Notes under the pieces: model-generated
Seen by the model: the letters and a program-made list of their open reading frames with translations, nothing else
What the model was told of the DNA's origin: nothing
Databases searched by the model: none
DNA from: Chloroflexota bacterium
GTDB lineage: Bacteria; Chloroflexota; Anaerolineae; Anaerolineales; Anaerolineaceae
Length of the DNA: 64,000 nt
Direction: 5' to 3'
Assembly: GCA_004347695.1 (NCBI GenBank)
Contig: SLTK01000013.1
Location: 1 to 64,000 of the forward strand
In this document: one piece after another, positions 1 to 7,796 of the stretch
Position numbering within the stretch: the first letter of the stretch is position 1
How the letters are laid out: each line of letters opens with the position of its first letter
Program-made: the position numbers and the translations under genes

Positions 1-47
1 CCTACGTTCAAATGCGGTTTGCTGCGATCGAATTTCTGCTTTGCCAT
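1..47 (-). CDS. tuf: elongation factor Tu, N-terminal fragment (cut by window edge)
   Basis: Only the first 15 codons lie in the window, reading MAKQKFDRSKPHLNV, the typical EF-Tu N-terminus just ahead of the G1 loop. EF-Tu delivers aminoacyl-tRNA to the ribosome in a GTP-dependent manner in the cytoplasm. The ATG at 47-45 is preceded by an AGGAG box at about 60-56. Three tRNA genes lie directly upstream on the same strand, so it is probably co-transcribed with them from the promoter at 537-509. The rest of the gene lies outside the window, so completeness cannot be judged. Confidence 0.92.
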   Translation of the reverse strand, partial: MAKQKFDRSKPHLNV

Positions 48-107
48 GTTCTATTCTCCTTGGCTCCTCAAATAATCAAGAAGGGTCCTGGGACAACCGG
101 CAAAAAG

Positions 108-180
108 AGCCCTCAATGGGATTTGAACCCATGACCTCGCCCTTACCAAGGGCGCGCTCTACCTACTGAGCTATGAGGGC
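108..180 (-). tRNA. tRNA-Thr(GGT)
   Basis: The minus strand folds into a full cloverleaf: acceptor GCCCTCA pairs with TGAGGGC, the T-loop reads GGTTCAAATC, and the anticodon loop CTTGGTAAG places GGT as anticodon. CCA is not encoded. It sits about 60 bases upstream of tuf and is the last tRNA of a three-gene cluster. Confidence 0.95.
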
Positions 181-238
181 TTGCCGTTCTCCAGAAATTT
201 CCCCGGAAACCCGGGAAAGCTTCGGTCAACCGACCAGG

Positions 239-321
239 TGGGCAGTGAAGGATTCGAACCTCCGAAGTCGTCCGACAGCTGATTTACAGTCAGCCCCCTT
301 TGGCCACTTGGGTAACTGCCC
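239..321 (-). tRNA. tRNA-Tyr(GTA)
   Basis: This is a class II tRNA with a long variable arm, acceptor GGGCAGT pairing with ACTGCCC and anticodon loop CTGTAAATC giving GTA. The T-loop GGTTCGAATC is intact. It is the middle member of the Thr-Tyr-Thr-tuf cluster, and CCA is not encoded. Confidence 0.95.
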
Positions 322-402
322 CAGCCCGAGCTGTTGTTGGCTCGCAAGTGAGGTTGTCCAGCTCATTTTAAAGATCAGCCTCACTCGCCAGCCCGCAACT
401 TG

Positions 403-475
403 AGCCGACGATGGGAATCGAACCCATAACCTACCACTTACAAGGCGGTTGCTCTGCCGATTGAGCTACGTCGGC
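403..475 (-). tRNA. tRNA-Thr(TGT)
   Basis: Cloverleaf on the minus strand with acceptor GCCGACG/CGTCGGC, T-loop GGTTCGATTC and anticodon loop CTTGTAAGG giving TGT. It is the promoter-proximal gene of the tRNA-tuf cluster, with a consensus-like promoter 34 bases upstream. Confidence 0.95.
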
Positions 476-508
476 ATGCGTTGTTAAGTTGCAATGTTAA
501 CAGGCGGG

Positions 509-537
509 ATTATACCAGAGGCCGCTAACGAAGGCAA
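509..537 (-). promoter_or_regulatory. sigma70-type promoter of the tRNA-tuf cluster
   Basis: On the minus strand TTGCCT (537-532) and TATAAT (514-509) are separated by 17 bases and lie just upstream of tRNA-Thr(TGT). A weaker second candidate, TTGACT (594-589) with TAAACT (571-566) at 17-base spacing, lies further upstream. The perfect -10 box and stable-RNA context make the first one convincing. Confidence 0.8.
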
Positions 538-682
538 GGTATTCCGTCCGTTTTACCGCTGCGCGAGTTTATCAGACATCCCAATGAGAGTCAAGCAATT
601 CGGCTTAAAATATTTTTACCACGGAGACACGGGGGACACGGAGCAACGCATCGCTGTTTTTGAGGTGCGATGCACTTGAAAA

Positions 683-782
683 GTGCGTTGCTCCTGCCCT
701 TTGAGAACTTTTCATCAAATGCAGGTGCACCGCTCCTCGAGGTGGTGATGATTGGCGGCCCATTGGCCCAGGAGCAACGCAC
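683..782. repeat. MITE-like 100-bp element, family A, single copy
   Basis: The element starts with GTGCGTTGCTCC (683-694) and ends with its exact reverse complement GGAGCAACGCAC (771-782). Its interior shares recognisable stretches with the tandem copies at 25.67-25.95 kb, for example TGCAGGTGCACCGCTCCT here versus TGCAGGTGCATCGCTCCT there. It encodes no protein and sits between the tRNA promoter and the metallo-hydrolase gene. Degenerate versions of the terminal sequence (GGAGCAACGCAT at about 640 and GGTGCGATGCAC at about 664) flank its left side. Confidence 0.7.
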
Positions 783-817
783 CCAAATCGAACCGTGTTA
801 CCAGGCTGAGTGGGAAA

Positions 818-846
818 ATGACGACAGAGTTACTTTATTGTATAAT
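818..846 (+). promoter_or_regulatory. candidate promoter of the metallo-hydrolase gene
   Basis: A perfect TATAAT at 841-846 lies 28 bases upstream of the ATG at 875, with a poor -35 (ATGACG, 818-823) at 17 bases. Transcription would begin about 853, leaving a short leader that contains the GGAGG ribosome-binding site at 861-865. Confidence 0.4.
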
Positions 847-874
847 CAGACCAGATTTATGGAGGCTGTGTTTA

Positions 875-1525
875 ATGGAAATTACCTGGTACGGACATTC
901 TTGCTTTCGCATCACCGAACGAAACCTGGCAACCGTGGTCACCGACCCGTATGATCACCGGGTAGTAGGTTATGCTTCGCTCAAATTAAAAGCCGATATC
1001 GTCACAGTCAGCCATAAGGCCCCCGGCCACGATTTTTTAAGCGGCGTCAAAGGTGATGTGTATCCTGTCACCGGGCCTGGTGAGTTTGAAGTAGGCGGCG
1101 TCTTTATAACAGGGGTGCAGACCAACGGCCACACCCGGAAAAATCAGGATGAGCCTCGCAACACCCTGTATTTGATTGACTATAACGGGATCAATGTTTT
1201 GCATCTGGGCGCCATCGACCGCGTACCCACGCAAACAGAGGTCGAAGACCTTGGCCCGGTGCATCTTGCTCTGGTTCCGATCGGCGGAGGCACCGGCTTG
1301 AATGCTGCCAAAGCTGCCGAGGTGGTCAGCCTGCTCGAGCCAAACATTGTCATCCCCATGCATTATGCCACGCAGGAATCGATCATCTCCCTGGATCCCC
1401 TGGGGAAATTTCTGAAAGAAATGGGTCTGACGGATATTCAGCCGCAGCCTGCTTATAAAGTTACCTCCGTAAATGCGCTCCCCGAGGAAACCCAGGTGAT
1501 TGTGTTGGATTTGCAGGGTAATTAG
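875..1525 (+). CDS. metallo-beta-lactamase-fold protein (UlaG/Lactamase_B_3-like)
   Basis: The 216-residue protein opens with EITWYGHSCF, a hallmark of the Lactamase_B_3 branch of the metallo-beta-lactamase fold (His8), followed by DPYD near residue 24 and a late His163 in VIPMHY. The central motif, normally HxHxDH, reads SHKAPGHD (46-53), so the first metal-binding cluster is altered and activity is uncertain. The start is set at ATG 875 because GGAGG lies 9 bases upstream and family homology begins exactly there, although the frame stays open further 5'. It is followed 11 bases later by a small conserved gene and then mutY, likely as an operon. The substrate is unknown. Confidence 0.8.
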   Translation: MEITWYGHSCFRITERNLATVVTDPYDHRVVGYASLKLKADIVTVSHKAPGHDFLSGVKGDVYPVTGPGEFEVGGVFITGVQTNGHTRKNQDEPRNTLYLIDYNGINVLHLGAIDRVPTQTEVEDLGPVHLALVPIGGGTGLNAAKAAEVVSLLEPNIVIPMHYATQESIISLDPLGKFLKEMGLTDIQPQPAYKVTSVNALPEETQVIVLDLQGN

Positions 1526-1536
1526 GAGATCGCCTG

Positions 1537-1839
1537 ATGCCTGTCAAATTACTGATGTCCTGGGATATAGCCCCCGAACACGAACAAGAGTACTTCGAGT
1601 TTGTGGTACGGGAGTTTATCCCTGGCGTTCAGCGCATGGGCTTTGAATTGAGCGATGCCTGGGCAACGGTTTTTGGCACCCAACCCCAGATCATGGTTGG
1701 GGCAGTAGCGCCTACTCAGAACAAAGCACGCGAGATCATGGGTTCCACCGAGTGGAAGAATTTGCAAAATCAATTACTGGATTATGTGCGCAATTACCAG
1801 GATAAAGTTGTGGATGTGCGCACCGGTTTCCAGTTTTAA
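1537..1839 (+). CDS. small conserved protein, predicted dimeric alpha/beta barrel
   Basis: The 100-residue soluble protein has no signal or membrane segment. Its alternation of strands and helices (KLLMSWDIAPEHEQEYFEF near the start, then a long amphipathic helix) resembles ferredoxin-like dimeric alpha-beta barrel proteins, but no catalytic motif is recognisable. It starts 11 bases after the metallo-hydrolase stop with TAGGAGAT as ribosome-binding site, and mutY begins 15 bases after its end, so it is probably translated from one mRNA with both. The function is not recognised. Confidence 0.75.
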   Translation: MPVKLLMSWDIAPEHEQEYFEFVVREFIPGVQRMGFELSDAWATVFGTQPQIMVGAVAPTQNKAREIMGSTEWKNLQNQLLDYVRNYQDKVVDVRTGFQF

Positions 1840-1854
1840 TCAACGGTGAATTGA

Positions 1855-2925
1855 ATGCCAACGGAATTTGCCCGGCTATTGCTCGCCTGGTACATGCAGC
1901 ATGCCCGCGAATTGCCGTGGCGCGGCGTTACGGATCCGTATGCAGTGTGGGTCTCGGAAATCATGCTGCAGCAAACCCGGGTGGAAACCGTCATTCCGTA
2001 TTTTCAGCGGTGGATGCAGCGTTTCCCAACCGTGCAGGCGCTGGCAGAATCCAATGAGCAGGATGTGTTGCAGACGTGGGAGGGACTGGGCTATTACAGC
2101 CGCGCACGCAACCTTTACCGGGCTGCCAAAGATGTGGTGAAACGCTTTGGTGGTCGATTGCCGACAACACGGTTGGATTTGGAGAGCCTGCCGGGGATCG
2201 GTCGCTATACCGCCGGCGCGATTGCTTCGATGGCTTTTGGCCAGGATGAGCCCGCTCTGGACGGGAATTTACGCCGCGTTCTGGCGCGGGCGTTCAATTT
2301 GACTGTGCCGCTGCGGACAGGACAAGGAAAGCAGGCGCTGCAGCGGCTTTTAGATGAACATCTGCCACGAGGCCAGGCCGGCGATTTTAACCAGGCAATG
2401 ATGGACCTGGGCGCGACGTTGTGTACGCCGCGTTCACCCGACTGTGCGAATTGCCCCGTAGCTGTAATTTGCCAGGCTTACCAGCTTGGTGTTCAGGATG
2501 AGCGCCCGCTGCCAGAGCCGCGCCACCAGATACCGCATTACACAGTCACTGCCGCGGTGATTCAGCGGGAGGGACGCGTGTTGGTTGCGCAGCGACCAGC
2601 GGCTGGGTTGCTGGGCGGCATGTGGGAGTTCCCGGGCGGCAAACTAGAGCCTGATGAAACGCTTACGGCCTGTCTGGAACGTGAGATTCTTGAGGAGCTG
2701 GGGACGAGGGTAACAGTCGGCGAGCCGATTGGAATTTTCCGACACGCCTATACCCATTTCAAGGTGACGCTGCACGCGTTCTACTGCACTTTGAACGGCG
2801 CAGAACCGCGGGCAATCGAAGCGAGCGACCTGCGTTGGGTGCTGCCCAACGAATTAGCTGCCTTTCCGATGGGAAAGATCGACCGGCAAATAGCCAGGCA
2901 TCTATCCACCGTCGCAAAAATTTGA
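1855..2925 (+). CDS. mutY: A/G-specific adenine glycosylase with C-terminal Nudix domain
   Basis: MutY removes adenine mispaired with 8-oxoguanine. Visible features in order are the helical glycosylase core with SEIMLQQT (catalytic Glu35), a helix-hairpin-helix LPGIGRYTAG (112-121), DGNLRRVLAR with catalytic Asp136, and a [4Fe-4S] loop with Cys190, 197, 200 and 206 (spacing 6-2-5). The C-terminal domain (about 228-345) is MutT-like. Unlike usual MutY recognition domains, it carries a complete Nudix box at 262-284 (G-x5-E-x7-REILEELG). The FRHAYTHFKV segment is the MutY-type element that contacts 8-oxoG. Its length of 356 residues is normal for two-domain MutY. It is likely the third gene of the operon starting at 875. 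Confidence 0.95.
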   Translation: MPTEFARLLLAWYMQHARELPWRGVTDPYAVWVSEIMLQQTRVETVIPYFQRWMQRFPTVQALAESNEQDVLQTWEGLGYYSRARNLYRAAKDVVKRFGGRLPTTRLDLESLPGIGRYTAGAIASMAFGQDEPALDGNLRRVLARAFNLTVPLRTGQGKQALQRLLDEHLPRGQAGDFNQAMMDLGATLCTPRSPDCANCPVAVICQAYQLGVQDERPLPEPRHQIPHYTVTAAVIQREGRVLVAQRPAAGLLGGMWEFPGGKLEPDETLTACLEREILEELGTRVTVGEPIGIFRHAYTHFKVTLHAFYCTLNGAEPRAIEASDLRWVLPNELAAFPMGKIDRQIARHLSTVAKI

Positions 2926-3019
2926 TTTAATAGAGTATGCAGATCAGGCGTAGGTTTTCAAACGACCAGAATATTCTGAAAATCTACGATAGTGCATCCT
3001 CTGCAAAGATGGGCGGCAG

Positions 3020-3706
3020 ATGATGGAAGTGATGGATGAATATACCCGGCTAAGAACGGAAATGGTTGCCGCGCAGATTGCCCGGCGCGGGTTGCGCGAT
3101 CCCCGTCTGTTGGCTGCCTTCCAGCAGGTGCAGCGGCACCTTTTCCTCCCGCAGCCGCTGCGCAGTCACGCTTATGAAGATCGCCCGCTGCCCATTGGCC
3201 AAAACCAGACGATCTCGCAGCCATATATTGTGGCGTTGATGACTTCACTGCTGGAGTTGAAGGGGGAAGAGAATGTACTGGAAATCGGCACCGGTTCGGG
3301 CTATCAGGCGGCTATTCTTTCAATCATGGCGCGCACGGTCCACAGTGTTGAACGTTACCAGGAACTGGCGGACGCAGCCCGCGCCCGGTTGGTGCGTCTG
3401 GGTTATTATAATGTGCAGGTGCACTGTGCCGATGGTTCGTCTGGTTGGCCGCAGGCAGCCCCCTACCAGGCGATTATAGCGACCGCCGCTGCAGCAGCAG
3501 TCCCCCAACCGCTTCTCGAACAATTGGTAGAGGGGGGGCGGCTGGTGCTGCCGATTGGCGGCAGCCAGGGTCAGGTGCTGCAATTATGGACGCGTGAATC
3601 GGGGCGATTGGACTATCAGGACATACTTCCGGTAAGTTTTGTTCCCATGCGCGGTGAATTTGGTTGGAGCGAGGATGATTGGCGCACGATGGATAAAGAG
3701 GAATAA
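3020..3706 (+). CDS. pcm: protein-L-isoaspartate O-methyltransferase
   Basis: The 228-residue class I SAM-dependent methyltransferase initiates repair of isoaspartyl residues in damaged proteins. Motifs seen are GQNQTISQPYIVA (60-72, the PIMT substrate loop), VLEIGTGSGYQ (86-96, SAM-binding motif I), VHSVER (motif II) and the late GGRLVLPIG strand. The usual YDAII is YQAII and the adjacent ITATAA-like segment is alanine-rich, both mild deviations. Three clustered ATGs (3020, 3023, 3032) leave the exact start uncertain, and no strong ribosome-binding site is present. It converges with the membrane ATPase gene, whose end is only 9 bases away, with no clear terminator between. Confidence 0.92.
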   Translation: MMEVMDEYTRLRTEMVAAQIARRGLRDPRLLAAFQQVQRHLFLPQPLRSHAYEDRPLPIGQNQTISQPYIVALMTSLLELKGEENVLEIGTGSGYQAAILSIMARTVHSVERYQELADAARARLVRLGYYNVQVHCADGSSGWPQAAPYQAIIATAAAAAVPQPLLEQLVEGGRLVLPIGGSQGQVLQLWTRESGRLDYQDILPVSFVPMRGEFGWSEDDWRTMDKEE

Positions 3707-3715
3707 CGGGAGGCG

Positions 3716-6463
3716 TCAAAACGGGCGGTAGGCAAACCAGCGGCGCATCATTTCCACCTGGAAACGATAATACCCATTCTCTTCTTCCACCAAATCACGT
3801 TTAAGTGCCAGAGCAAGATTGGCCCGAAAATTCTCCGGGAAATAACTTTCCCATTCATCGCGAGAGACGGCGCCCTCAGGCCCGAGGTCGGACAGATGGT
3901 CGAGCATGGCGGCCGTTTGCGGGTTGATCTGCGGCCCACGCACATCTACAAAAAAGAAACTGCTGCTGGTAAGCGTGCGGTTGGCTGCTTCTTCCGCATC
4001 CGCCATCGTGACTAAATAACGCTGAGTGCTCGACTGCTCGTTTTTGAGCATAACCAGTTCATAACAAATGGATTGCACCAGATGCGGGTGGCCGCGGGTT
4101 AAATATAAAATGTGCTGGCTGGCAGCCGGTACATACGTCATTTGAAAATTTTTCACCGGATTTTCGATCAAACGCATAGTTTCGGTGGGAGCGAGTCTGC
4201 CTATTTTGATGACCTGGGCGTTGAACAGGAATGAGGACCAGGCATTGATTTCGTCCAGGGTATGCGATCCGACAAATAGCACTTTAAAATGCGGACGGTG
4301 CTGGATAACGAAACGGGCAAGCCCCAGGAACCCCTGCATCTGGGAATTATTCTGCAGGATAGGCTCAAGTGCCTCGAACTCATCCATCATGAGCAAAACA
4401 ATCGCGCCATCCTCGCAAAGAATTTTTTCCGTTTGATCGATCCAGCGGCTGATGTGGGCAAACAGGTTTTTATTCTCCTGACGAATGATTGCCGGCAGCC
4501 TCAAACCGCGCTGCCGGTATGCCTCAGAACGGATTTCATTGATCATGTAGTAGAACAAATCCATCAGTTGTGTATAACCGGCGAGTCCCTGCCCATCAAG
4601 AAAAACACTGATGATCGTACTTGGTAAATAATGATCCAAATTTAGCAACAGCGAAGTTTTTCCCATACGACGCTGGCCATAAAGGTGCAGGGGAGGGCGG
4701 TTTGGACCCAGGAGCAGGTTTTCCAGCCGTGCCATGATGTCCGTGCGTCCGACAAAAACCTCCTGCTGACTATTTAATGGCATTCCACAAATATAGGGGT
4801 TGGCAATTTCGTGGTGGTAGTTCGCCTCGTGGGTAAGCCGCTCAATTTTATTCTCGATAATTCGGTCCCAGGCGGCAGTAACCCTGGTAAACCGGCTGGA
4901 ATTAGCCTGGGGAGAAAGGATTAACTCACGCTGGAACAAATTCAAATCATCGCGCACCCGCCCCAGTGCCAAACGGGTCTGATAAACAGAAGATTGATTC
5001 AGGGCGCTTTCGATATCGTGACTCATGTGGGCAAATGGAGTGAGCAGCGTAGCAATCTGGCTATCCGAGAAATTCCACTGTACAAGGCGTGATGCGTCCG
5101 CGATGGAAGTCAGATCCTCGCAATTTTCCAGTTTGCGCGCCAGTAATTCAATTTCTGCCGCCTGCAGCGCCCGCCGTTGCGGTGAATCGCTGAATTTCAG
5201 TTTGTTCTTTTCAAACCCCTCCGGGTCGCGTTCCGCCTGGAGAATCAAGTAATCTTCCAGACCCGGCCAAACCAAAGCCTGTCCCTCTTCAAAAAAAGCG
5301 GCGTGTAACTTGAAATATTTCAATGGGCTGACGTTGGAGCGGCTGTCCAGAGTGTAGAGCAAATTATTCCAGATGGCGATAAAGGGCAGACTGACGATTG
5401 GCCGCCAGACCGAAAAGGTCAATCCGGCCAGTGTCACCAACAACGCCCTGACAACATTTACCCGTTCAAAGGTGTATCCCATTACCAGATCTTGCGCCAA
5501 ATATACCCAACTGATACCCAGAACCAGCGAAGCAGCCATTGCGCCTGCCTGCGGTCCGCCAACCTGGTTTGCCAGTTGCCAGGTTGCGGTAAAAAGGAAG
5601 CATATCAATATACCGCCGCTAATGCTGGCTGATAGCAGGAAAACGGGTGAATTTTCAACGGAGATAAAAAATAAATAATAACTTACGCTAATAAAAAGCC
5701 CTTCCAAAGCCGCGATGGGCAGAACATCGATCAATCGCTTGTTGGTATGGGATTTCAGGACAAGCAATTCAAAGAGCAGGTAAAGAATGCCGGCTGAGGT
5801 CGTGATGATCCATGCAAAGCGAACCGGCAGCGGCATGGCGCCAGGAACGCCGGTATAGATGCCAAAGATTTTTCCTGAAATAATATTGATGCCAATAAAA
5901 ATGAGTAACGCAGCAGCCAGAATTCCGGTAAGCAACCCGGCCAGTTCACGGCTGTTGAACCAGCGGTCTGCTCGGTGCGCCTGGTTGAGCAGCACATTTC
6001 CGGTAAGGCCACCAGCGAGGGCAATGGGGATGTAAATATAATTGGTATGGCGCGCCAATAAGCCCATCCCAAGGGCAATGGTACCACCCAAAAAATAGGC
6101 TGAGCTCACACTCGATTTGAGACTCATAATCGGCGGGATGATAAGAGAATATCCCAAGGTGAGCCACAGGCTTTGAATCAATTTGGGCTGGGCAATTTTA
6201 GCCAGTGATAAGTAAATTGCCACTGCAGCCACATTGAAAATTACCAGCAGCAAATAATTATTTAAAAGAAATCGGATCAGCGCTGGATTGCGCCGCTGCA
6301 CAGGCGTTAAAGACAGGTAAGAAAACTCTGTGGGTAAGGTCAGATCGATCTGGTCGAGGGCGGTGCGCCAGGCTGAAGGTTTCACCAGCAGCCAGAAACC
6401 GATGTGAAGCGGGGTTGTGGCGAAGAAGCGGGACACAGTTGTCATCACACCGACCCGTTTCAT
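3716..6463 (-). CDS. multi-spanning membrane protein with C-terminal STAND-like AAA ATPase
   Basis: The 915-residue protein has an N-terminal half (about 60-400) made of many hydrophobic segments, a helical linker (about 400-560), and an ATPase module beginning with the EVFVGRTD box (about 572). Walker A follows as GQRRMGKTSLL and Walker B as VLLMMDEFEAL. The segment after the ATPase ends in a winged-helix-like region. The FxGR box plus Walker A arrangement is that of STAND/AAA_35-type NTPases, which act as switches in signalling or defence. The start overlaps the stop of the upstream ATPase gene by 4 bases (ATGA), so the two are translationally coupled. No peptidase, nuclease or TIR effector is visible, so the output is unknown. 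Base composition is somewhat AT-richer than neighbouring housekeeping genes. Confidence 0.8.
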   Translation of the reverse strand: MKRVGVMTTVSRFFATTPLHIGFWLLVKPSAWRTALDQIDLTLPTEFSYLSLTPVQRRNPALIRFLLNNYLLLVIFNVAAVAIYLSLAKIAQPKLIQSLWLTLGYSLIIPPIMSLKSSVSSAYFLGGTIALGMGLLARHTNYIYIPIALAGGLTGNVLLNQAHRADRWFNSRELAGLLTGILAAALLIFIGINIISGKIFGIYTGVPGAMPLPVRFAWIITTSAGILYLLFELLVLKSHTNKRLIDVLPIAALEGLFISVSYYLFFISVENSPVFLLSASISGGILICFLFTATWQLANQVGGPQAGAMAASLVLGISWVYLAQDLVMGYTFERVNVVRALLVTLAGLTFSVWRPIVSLPFIAIWNNLLYTLDSRSNVSPLKYFKLHAAFFEEGQALVWPGLEDYLILQAERDPEGFEKNKLKFSDSPQRRALQAAEIELLARKLENCEDLTSIADASRLVQWNFSDSQIATLLTPFAHMSHDIESALNQSSVYQTRLALGRVRDDLNLFQRELILSPQANSSRFTRVTAAWDRIIENKIERLTHEANYHHEIANPYICGMPLNSQQEVFVGRTDIMARLENLLLGPNRPPLHLYGQRRMGKTSLLLNLDHYLPSTIISVFLDGQGLAGYTQLMDLFYYMINEIRSEAYRQRGLRLPAIIRQENKNLFAHISRWIDQTEKILCEDGAIVLLMMDEFEALEPILQNNSQMQGFLGLARFVIQHRPHFKVLFVGSHTLDEINAWSSFLFNAQVIKIGRLAPTETMRLIENPVKNFQMTYVPAASQHILYLTRGHPHLVQSICYELVMLKNEQSSTQRYLVTMADAEEAANRTLTSSSFFFVDVRGPQINPQTAAMLDHLSDLGPEGAVSRDEWESYFPENFRANLALALKRDLVEEENGYYRFQVEMMRRWFAYRPF

Positions 6464-7647
6464 TGTTGAGGGTCAAATAGATGGCGATACGGCATTATAT
6501 TGGCCAGAGCTTCTTCCTTCCAACTGTCTATCATGGTTTCTTCCTCCAGGGCGACCAGACGCGTGCTGCAAAGAATTTGAAGCAAAGCCGGCCAGCAGCC
6601 GCTGGTTTGAAGAATCCAATCAATATCTGCTGCCGGGAATGGTTTGGGACTGGAGCGGATAAGTTCGAGCGCTTCTTCGGTGGTGAGCGGACCGAGGGTG
6701 AGGTTATGTCCAAATATATTCAAGAAGGGTGATGGCCGTCCATGATCGATCGCCAGCATGGCAGGGTTACGCTGGGCTGCCAGGATAAGCGCCAGCCGTC
6801 CCTCTGTCAAATTACTGACCAATGAGCGCAGCGACCACCAGAATTGCTGGGTAAACTCCGGGTTGGTAAGGGCAATTTGCACCTCATCCAGCAAAATCAC
6901 CGTCGGTTGAGTGAGGTAGCGGGTGAAAATATCGACAAACTGGACCAGGTCGCACATGGCAGGCACCGGATAGCCCAGTGTGCGCAGCACAAAAGTCATG
7001 AAACCTTCGCGGGTGCACACGCGCGGATCTTGAAAATCGATGTACAACCAGTGGTACTGGCCGGGTTGCGCAAGCCAGTTGGTGTTTTGGTTCGGGCGCA
7101 GCGAGGCCGGCGTGGTGCGGGTGATTTTGCGTAAATAATGCAGTAGAGAAGTCTTGCCGCTGCGCTGCGCGCCTATGATAGCCACATTTTGCAATGCCTG
7201 ACCATTGAGCGCGTTGAATATGTACCTTAACTCGCGCGTCCGCCCGAAAAAAAGGTGTGGTTGGAGGATGGGCGGACCAATAATGAAGGTGGATAGCGGC
7301 TTGACTTCCGATTCAAGGCTTTCATGATTCGAATCATTATTGCCCATCAGTTGCCGGCTGAGTTGGTCCGCGGAGGGATGACCTGCGTATTCCAGGTAGG
7401 CGTGTAAATCAACTTCGTTTTCCCAGCCGTTTCGGCGAGCGATGATACGCGCCAAATTTTCGACATCTTCCAGTTTCGAAGGTGCGCGCCGATGATAAAT
7501 CCAATACTGAATAGCGCTGCCGCCTTGCCGCCCTAGCGCGTAGCCTAGTTCGTCGTACACAACCTGTTTCGTTTTGTTTTCCAGATATGCTATGCGGTCG
7601 ATGGCGCGCAACAGCAAGTCTGAAGCCCTGGAATCTGTACGTTTCAT
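6460..7647 (-). CDS. STAND-like AAA ATPase with N-terminal helical (HTH-like) domain
   Basis: The 395-residue soluble protein has an N-terminal helical region (about 1-95) that includes a segment resembling a Cro/XRE-like helix-turn-helix (YALGRQGGSAIQYWIY followed by KLEDVENLARIIA). A linker leads to the LFFGRTREL box (about 133), Walker A GAQRSGKTSLL (about 160) and Walker B VILLDEVQIAL (about 250). The ATPase halves of this protein and the downstream partner are recognisably alike, so the pair may derive from duplication. DNA binding is inferred from the N-terminal region only. The upstream DNA carries phased AGAGTA repeats that could be its own operator. Confidence 0.8.
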   Translation of the reverse strand: MKRTDSRASDLLLRAIDRIAYLENKTKQVVYDELGYALGRQGGSAIQYWIYHRRAPSKLEDVENLARIIARRNGWENEVDLHAYLEYAGHPSADQLSRQLMGNNDSNHESLESEVKPLSTFIIGPPILQPHLFFGRTRELRYIFNALNGQALQNVAIIGAQRSGKTSLLHYLRKITRTTPASLRPNQNTNWLAQPGQYHWLYIDFQDPRVCTREGFMTFVLRTLGYPVPAMCDLVQFVDIFTRYLTQPTVILLDEVQIALTNPEFTQQFWWSLRSLVSNLTEGRLALILAAQRNPAMLAIDHGRPSPFLNIFGHNLTLGPLTTEEALELIRSSPKPFPAADIDWILQTSGCWPALLQILCSTRLVALEEETMIDSWKEEALANIMPYRHLFDPQQ

Positions 7648-7668
7648 ATAAAATTAGTAGAAATATTC

Positions 7669-7730
7669 AGAGTAAAATAAGAGTACTGCTATATACTCTT
7701 TAGAGTGAACGCTTAGTATATTATACATAC
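7669..7730 (-). promoter_or_regulatory. phased AGAGTA repeats and promoter upstream of the ATPase operon
   Basis: On the plus strand AGAGTA/AGAGTG occurs at 7669-7674, 7680-7685 and 7702-7707, that is at 0, +11 and +33 bases, matching one and three helical turns. An inverted copy TACTCT (7694-7699) forms a dyad with the middle site. A minus-strand TATAAT lies at 7726-7721 and the operon start codon at 7647. The arrangement looks like an operator downstream of the -10 box. The binding protein is unknown. Confidence 0.5.
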
Positions 7731-7796
7731 TTTCTGGCTAAATGCACTTTTCAAAGGATAATCCCGCTGATGCAGACCTAAGGGGATCAATCAGTG

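Noticed and set aside
173-403. Open frame spanning tRNA-Thr and tRNA-Tyr
   Set aside because: It runs through two tRNA genes on the other strand and has no ribosome-binding site.
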